Positions 58,901 through 64,000 of a DNA stretch of 64,000 nucleotides are shown one piece after another (positions within the stretch are counted from its first letter, which is position 1; every line of letters starts with the position of its first letter). The notes below the pieces were generated by a model. The model was given only the letters and a program-made list of their open reading frames with translations. It had not been told where the DNA came from and made no database searches. The DNA lies in assembly GCF_041296385.1 (NCBI RefSeq), contig NW_027184085.1:10473301-10537300 (forward strand), in the 5' to 3' direction. The position numbers were made by a program, and so were the translations under genes. This DNA is from Aphelocoma coerulescens (taxonomy: Eukaryota > Chordata > Aves > Passeriformes > Corvidae).

Positions 58901-61900
58901 CTCTGTGCAGTCTGATGGTGCTGCTGGATACCTGACAACCCTGAAACACATGTGCTGCTCACAGCATGGATGCTGCCTGACAGCAACACAGCCACTGCTG
59001 TGAGCTTGAGCTCCAGAAGTTTGGATGGCTCGTGTGTGGCAGGCAGGACAGCGGGCTCCCTTCTAGCTTTCCCATCCTGCTCTCTTATTGGCCAGGCACA
59101 CGGTGCCCTGTGCTCAGCCACGGGGAGTGCTGGCATGCTGCCAGAGCCTCCTCTTCCGACTGGGAGCCAATCCTGAGCTATACCAGTGTCAAAGTCCCAT
59201 GGGATGAGTTCAGCTTGCAGATGCCAGACCAGGACCACCTTTCTGTGCCCTGTCTCTGGATCAGTTCCAGGCTATGGAGAGATCAGTGGAGCTCATGGCC
59301 CAGAAAAGAGGGTAAGTGGGGTGTTATTCCCCAAGGGTCAGTAAGCCAGGAGGTACCAGAACATGCAGAGATGCGCTGAGTGCAGGTCCCAGAGTAGGAA
59401 TCAGTCACAGCAGCCGGGTCCCAGCCTACAAAACATATCCAAACACCACATCCCTTGAAAGCAATAACCTGATCATGGTACCCGGACTGTGCTCATGCTG
59501 CCCAAAGCCAGCTCTCCAGTCTGTGGCAAACATGGCACAGGCAGAGGGTCTGGGCAGGGGGGTGCATAACCTGAGCATCCTTCTGCCAAGTCCCACAGGA
59601 AACATGTGTATGGAAGGGCTGTGTTGTCCCAGCCCCACCTCCTCCCTGGTTTCTCCCTCCAGATACACCCCCGTGCAGCTGCACCCATGTACTTTCAGCC
59701 CAGGACACCACCCCATGTGCTGCCCATGGGGGCACTGATCCCTCCCAAGCCTGGCTGCATTAAAGCCCCTCTGTGTTTATAAACTCTGACCCACTGAAAA
59801 TCTTTGGGATCAGCTTTTAATCTGCCACTGGTAGCACAGGTCGCTGCAGGGATTGTTCTTTGTTCTCCCGAGGCTGTGGAGATCCTGTTCTCTTTGGGCT
59901 GTGGAGCCCAAGACTGTACCAGCTCCCACCGAGAGGGGCGAGGGTTTGGGTGGAGGAAGACATAGGGCAGGCTTTACTCCTAGGCACATTCCTGCTCCTT
60001 CTGAACCCAGCTGCCCCAGTAGGTGCTGGGGGAAGCAGGAAACAACCAGAGTGCTGCAGAGAAAGGGCCATCCCAACAAAAGGGATAAAAATGGGGAAAT
60101 CCCAGAGAACAGATCAGTGCTTGGAGCTGGGGAGAGACATGAATAAGGAGTATTAAGCAAGAAAAATAGGTTCTCCTGGAAGTAAAGGACATCAGGGAAT
60201 GACCAAGAGGAGGACACTGAGAGCAAGATACATTTGAATGGCAGGGAGAGGAAATAGGGAGAGAGAGTTACTGTCTCCCAAAGACACACTTAGTACAGGA
60301 CTCAGGTCTCTGGGCAAGCAGAGTCTTCTCAGAGAGCAACCTCACAACAAATCCCCAAGCACGTGCTGAGTGCCCAGGGCTGGGGGGCCACCAGCCCTGC
60401 CTCATGCACAAGCCTCAAGGAAGAGGGAACCATCTCATCACCCAGCAGAGGTGCTGAGACACGCAGCTCTTGGCACCTGGCAGGCGCCTTGGAGGGTTCC
60501 AGCCATGACCTGCTTCCCATGGGATTCCATCCAGACCTTCAGCCTTTAACACTGGTATAGCACGGGCTAACTTGCCTGTTCCCTACCGACCTCCTGGCCA
60601 CCTCCTTGCCCCTTCTCCATCCCAGTCCTCCCACCCACCCCTCTCAAACCTCACTCAGTGTCCAGCCCCTTGGCCAGCACAGCACACCGGTATGCTGGAC
60701 ACCCAACACCCTCCCACCCTGTGGCCTGGGTTACTTAATCTCTGTGGCAAGAACCGTCTGCATCTCCATCTCTGTCCAGTGCTCAGCCCGGCAAGAGTGG
60801 TAAGAAGAGTGATTCATTGCAATAACAAAAGCAGCTCCTGGCACCAAACTATTCCCAGTCCTTACCACAGGGCAGTGGTCCTGGCACAGGTCAGGACAAC
60901 TCCTTACCAGAGGCAAAACCAAGGACACGCTATGAGGCTGAGCCCAGGAAACAAACCTGTGGGCAAAGAGGGGACAAGGTGCATAGCGAGGGACAGCAAC
61001 ATCCCAGTGCAGCACTCGTCCCCAGGCAAGAAAATCCACAGCACTCCCCCAAAATCCCCGCAGAGCCGTGGTAGTGCCGTAGCCTCCAGTCAGAAAAGGG
61101 ACCAAGACCAAAGATCCAGGACTTTTCCCCTGAACCTCTAACTCTGAAAGCCCCCATACCACCAGCAAGACATTTCACGGAGAGGAGGAGGGGCACACAA
61201 CCCTGCAGTCCTGCGTTCTGTCACGTCCCCCGTCCCCCATCGTCAGCAGTGGAGCAGCCCCCCTCCAACTCTGCAGCAGGACCAGACCCCGCTCTTGGCG
61301 GGCAGGGGGGGACCAGATGGATGCAGGGCAGCCCAGCCGACACGCTGCAGGGTAAGGGGGACCGGCCATCATTCACCGCGCCAGGGTGCAGGGCTGGAAG
61401 CTCCGGGCGGTCCGCGGGAGCAAGCAGGGACTGCTTGGTGCACAACCCTTGTACCCCCATCTCAGGAAGTCCTGACCCCCTCAGTTTGATGCAAACGGGA
61501 CCCAGTGAGGGAAAAGGGCTGCGGACAAAGCGAGGGCCCAGCCCTTGGGCAGGGGTCGGGCCAGTCGGGAGTTGGCGGGAGCAGGGACAAAGGCAGGGAC
61601 GTGCTGGGGGGTGCAGCGCCCGCAGCTGGGCGATGCTGGGGGAACACATCTCCACAGGGGCACTTCACCCTGGGGCGCACCTGGAGCCCTAAAAAGGGTG
61701 CAGTAGGAGGTAGAGCAGCCCCCCTGCCCCCAAACCAAGCAAGGGGAGAACTCCCTGGCAGTGGGGACACCTCTCCACAAAGCATCAGACACGCCAAATC
61801 CAGCACCCCTTGCACTGGGGCGCTCCACTCATCAAGGATTCCCAACTCAACAAGAGAGGGAACCCTGCACATCAAGGTACCCCATGTATCAGAGACCCCA

Positions 61901-62187
61901 AACTCAGTATCGGGGTGCTGGCACGCATCAGGGTGCTCAGGCACCGGCCATCCCTAACTAAGCTCCGAGGCGCCTCACGCACGGGGACCCCAAAGGCAGC
62001 AGCGAGGTGCTCTGCGCCTCGTGGAGCCCCGCACACCGAGGGACCCCTGCTCACCTTTCCCGGGGGAATGCGGGGGATCCTCGCCGCCGTGTTCCTGGTC
62101 GCTCTCGCTGTCGGAGCCAGCACGGCCCAGGGCGGGCAGGAGCAGGAGCGGGAGAAGGAGCGAGACCCGCAGCCCGGCGCGGTTCAT
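46936..62187 (-). CDS. CA9: Carbonic anhydrase IX, transmembrane
   Basis: The enzyme hydrates CO2 at the cell surface. Coding exons on the minus strand: 62187-62055, 55149-55126, 53965-53795, 51620-51478, 50813-50721, 50477-50411, 50167-50010, 49864-49729, 47616-47593, 47394-47368, 47232-47139, 46999-46936; 377 residues in one frame. Residues 1-24 are a signal peptide ([16 protein letters not shown]). A short acidic stretch (about 25-45) stands where mammals have the proteoglycan-like domain. The catalytic domain has proton-shuttle H108 (NNGHT), zinc ligands H134 and H136 (QLHLHWG) and H159 (EIHVVHY), gate E146 and T240 (SLTTPPC). C64 and C244 should form the disulphide; N254 (FNQT) is the conserved glycosylation site. 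One membrane helix (about 328-349) and a short tail follow. IFNQT and linkage to TLN1/TPM2 favour CA9 over CA12/CA14. Confidence 0.92.
47368..47616 (-). CDS. CA9: CA9 stalk micro-exons (24 and 27 bases)
   Basis: Two very short exons, 47616-47593 (SDDSATA) and 47394-47368 (EGHSSSFHA), encode the stalk between the catalytic domain and the membrane helix. Both begin and end in phase 1, so either can be skipped without breaking the frame. They are Ser/Thr-rich, as in a glycosylated stalk. Confidence 0.8.
48725..49130 (+). mobile_element. CR1-clade LINE reverse transcriptase fragment
   Basis: Plus-strand translation in shifting frames gives [17 protein letters not shown], then [20 protein letters not shown] with [10 protein letters not shown], then a [21 protein letters not shown] segment and [11 protein letters not shown]. 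These follow, in order, the reverse transcriptase motifs of CR1-type LINEs (NLISF, DFSKAFDTVPH, LGPILFNLFI, EWAKKWQ). Frameshifts and deletions show it is inactive. It lies in the CA9 intron between exons 8 and 9. Confidence 0.7.
51660..53560. other. AT-rich block in CA9 intron 3
   Basis: This 1.9 kb segment is much more AT-rich than its surroundings. It includes TTTATTTATTTATGG (52720-52734) and AATAAA followed by more A (52766-52776). No coding exon was recognised. It may be an old insertion or an isochore fluctuation. Confidence 0.45.
53966..55125 (-). other. CA9 intron 2
   Basis: Intron between the 24-base exon 2 and exon 3. No exon, RNA or named repeat was recognised. Confidence 0.5.
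55126..55149 (-). CDS. CA9: CA9 micro-exon 2
   Basis: A 24-base exon encoding HSHWSYE with split codons on both sides (phase 1 to phase 1). It begins the CA domain; mammalian CA9 has a similarly tiny exon 2 at the same place (SHWRYGG). The acceptor is preceded by a long pyrimidine tract on the minus strand. Confidence 0.9.
55150..62054 (-). other. CA9 intron 1, 6.9 kb
   Basis: The longest intron of the gene. It has a CpG-enriched patch at about 57690-57900 and a weaker one at 58130-58230. No second gene was found inside it; the open frames on either strand show no family resemblance that I can name. Confidence 0.5.
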
Positions 62188-62480
62188 CTCCGGCAAGTGC
62201 GCGGGTGCGGGACGGCGGCTCCGTGCCTGCCCGCCCGCCCGCCCGGCCGCACGTAAGTGAGAGCGGGCGGGGAGGAGGCGGCGGCTCTGAATCACGCCTC
62301 CGTTACCTTTTATAGGGGCTGGAGCCAAAGTCTGCCGCCGCACGGTCCGGCCAGGTGAGCCGCCCGACGCGGGACTCGAATCCGGGGCTCCCCACGGAGG
62401 TGTCCCTACCCCACCCCAGTCCCCCACCGGGACATGCGGTGGAGCAGGGGGCGGGGGGCCCCAGTCGGCTCCTCAGTCTC
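62188..62480 (-). promoter_or_regulatory. CA9: CA9 promoter: TATA box and hypoxia-response-like site
   Basis: Reading the minus strand, a good TATA box TATAAAAG lies at 62313-62306, which places the start of transcription near 62280 and gives a 5' UTR of about 90 bases. TACGTGCG at 62255-62248 contains the HIF core RCGTG and is one base off the human CA9 hypoxia-response element TACGTGCA. The region is CpG-rich and GC boxes are frequent. Confidence 0.6.
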
Positions 62481-62960
62481 TTCAGCCATGGGTGTCCCTT
62501 CTCCTCAGTGATGGGTCAAGGAGCCCTCAAAGGTGAGCGTCCCTCTCCCCAGCAGCGGGTGAAAGGCTCCTCAGCAGTGGGTGTCCCCTCTCCTCAGTGA
62601 CGAGTTTGGGATCTGTCAGCCAAAAGGTTTCCACTCTCCTCAGCAGTGGGTGAAACCTCTCCTCAGCAACAGGGTTGGCACCCCGCACCCATGACTGTTC
62701 CCTCTCAGTGGTGAGTGAGGAACCCCTCCATCATGGGTGTCCTCTCTCCTCAGAGACGGGTGAAAAGCTTCAATACTGGCTGTCCCCTCTCCTCAGGAAT
62801 GCTGCTGGGACCCTGAGCAAAGGGCCTCTCAGTGGTGGGTGTCCACTCACCTCAGCAATGGGTGAAGGATCCTGCTGGGGTGCAGACCCCTCAGCCATGG
62901 CTGTGCCCTCTCCTCAGCGGTAGGTGAGGGACTCCTCAGTGGCGGATGTCCCCTCTTCTT
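62470..62960. repeat. Degenerate minisatellite upstream of CA9
   Basis: About ten imperfect units of roughly 45 bases share GGGTGTCCCCTCTCCTCAG followed by a (C/T)(A/G)NGGGTGA step. Good copies start near 62490, 62579, 62736, 62781 and 62901. The array begins just upstream of the CA9 promoter. Confidence 0.75.
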
Positions 62961-64000
62961 ACTGATGTAGAGTTAAGAAAAGGATTTCCATGGATGCTAG
63001 AGGATGCCACAACTACACTCTGGGCAGAAGTCTTTCTCCTGCTCTTCAGAGGTGGCAGGAAACATCTGGGTGCTGCTCAGTGTGTGTATACAGTGTACCT
63101 GGATACCAAAAAGCTTTGAACAAAGATCCTGCACCAAAAGTGGCTGGGCACATCAACAACAGACTGTGGTCCATGTTGGTAGGTGCAAAGTGCTGCACAT
63201 TTGATGAATCAAGGATGCGCGCCATGAGGGTGGGCTTTAATCGGCTAATGAAACTCACAGAGCAGACCAGAGAGTCATGGTGATGTCAACTCACCACTTG
63301 CCAAGAAAAAAACTGAACTAAGCATCAGGGATTATCAAGAAAGAAACAAAAACCCAAGCCAAAACAAAAAAACCCACCCCATTCTGATGTTGAATAAATC
63401 TTGGGTGAAACCTCCTCTAATTTTTTGCCCATGGTTTTGTTTCTCCCATCACAAAAGGGTCCAGAACAGAAAGAGCATGCATGGGGCCCCAGGGCTGTTT
63501 GGGAGTGAGGGTGGTTTCCTGGTAAAGAAGGAGCAAAGCAGGCATGGCTGCCCAGCCTGGTGGAGAGAACTCTGCCCATAAGCATCCTGGCTTGGATTGG
63601 ATTGGAGAGCAGGGAACGAGCACTTACTCTCTTGGGATAGCGGATTTACGGCACAACCAATGAAAATAATCCAGCAGGAAGTTTGAGTTCAACAAGCAAA
63701 TTATTTTTTTCATGTGGTGCAGAAGGGAATGGGAGAATCCTTTCCCTCAGTGTGTGATTTGTGCACACACAAAAAGGTACTGGACAAGTTAATGGGGTAT
63801 TGTGCCTTGCTCTGTGGCATGGCCAGAGTCCCAGCTCTGCGCCATGCCCCATAGGCTCCACACCTCTGCTAAACCAGTTTGCCCAGCTCTTTCCCAGCCC
63901 GTCACTGGTCATCCCAACACCTTGCTTTATGAATGCGCTCAGTATAGCCGTGTGAATACATCTGTATCCACAGGCTTGCTATCGCTGCAAGAGGGCTCAA
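62961..64000. other. Sequence upstream of CA9 to window end
   Basis: No gene was recognised. At about 63110-63215 the forward translation ends with WAHQQQTVVHVGRCKVLHI, faintly like the CR1 segment that reads WA-(6-8)-KCKVLHIG, so a very old LINE remnant is possible. The next gene in the human order (ARHGEF39) was looked for and not seen. Confidence 0.4.

Noticed and set aside
46936..62187. Identity as CA12 or CA14
   Set aside because: Some segments resemble CA12 ([15 protein letters not shown]) and CA14 (tail), but IFNQT in the catalytic domain, the exon layout, and linkage to TLN1 and TPM2 favour CA9.
62355..62400. tRNA-like B-box (minus strand GATTCGAGTCC)
   Set aside because: The flanking sequence cannot form the acceptor stem or D arm and there is no A box at the right distance; taken as chance in a GC-rich promoter.

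Overview
The window is a gene-dense, GC-rich stretch of a vertebrate nuclear genome, most likely a bird. The evidence is short GT-AG introns, CpG-rich promoters, decayed CR1-type LINE fragments, an apparent fragment of an ITPRIPL1-like gene, and a tropomyosin beginning MEAIKKK and a talin ending RDEEQN, as I remember the chicken proteins. No prokaryotic features are present.

Four protein-coding genes are read exon by exon. (1) TLN1 (talin-1), + strand, 1205-18566: the last 40 coding exons, about residues 666-2541, from rod bundle R2 to the C-terminal dimerisation helix; the head and R1 lie upstream of the window. (2) TPM2 (beta-tropomyosin), + strand, 23085-36273: two alternative first exons (1a at 23085, 1b at 27922), the mutually exclusive pair 6A/6B, and three alternative last exons (9a, a 9c-like one, and 9d). 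(3) An APH1-family gamma-secretase subunit, + strand, 41474-45184, six or seven coding exons, 256 residues. (4) CA9 (membrane-bound carbonic anhydrase IX), - strand, 46936-62187, twelve coding exons, 377 residues, tail to tail with APH1.

The order and orientation TLN1+, TPM2+, CA9- match human 9p13 (in mirror image), which fixes the identity of the block. Human 9p13 has no APH1 between TPM2 and CA9 as far as I know. The paralogous human block 15q22 has the full set TLN2+, TPM1+, APH1B+, CA12- in the same order and orientation, and 1q21 has APH1A tail to tail with CA14. The APH1 here therefore looks like a third whole-genome-duplication paralogue (ohnologue), kept in this lineage and lost in mammals. 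I consider this the main discovery of the window.

Functionally, talin and tropomyosin belong to the actin and adhesion machinery, while APH1 and CA9 are membrane proteins. The block is an ancient linkage group, not an operon-like unit. The rest is introns and intergenic DNA with CpG islands, several degenerate minisatellites (around TPM2 exon 1a, in APH1 intron 1, and upstream of CA9), CR1 fragments, and a broken ITPRIPL1-like fragment between TPM2 and APH1. Exon boundaries were set by hand from splice consensus, reading phase and remembered vertebrate orthologues; no alignment or transcript evidence was available.
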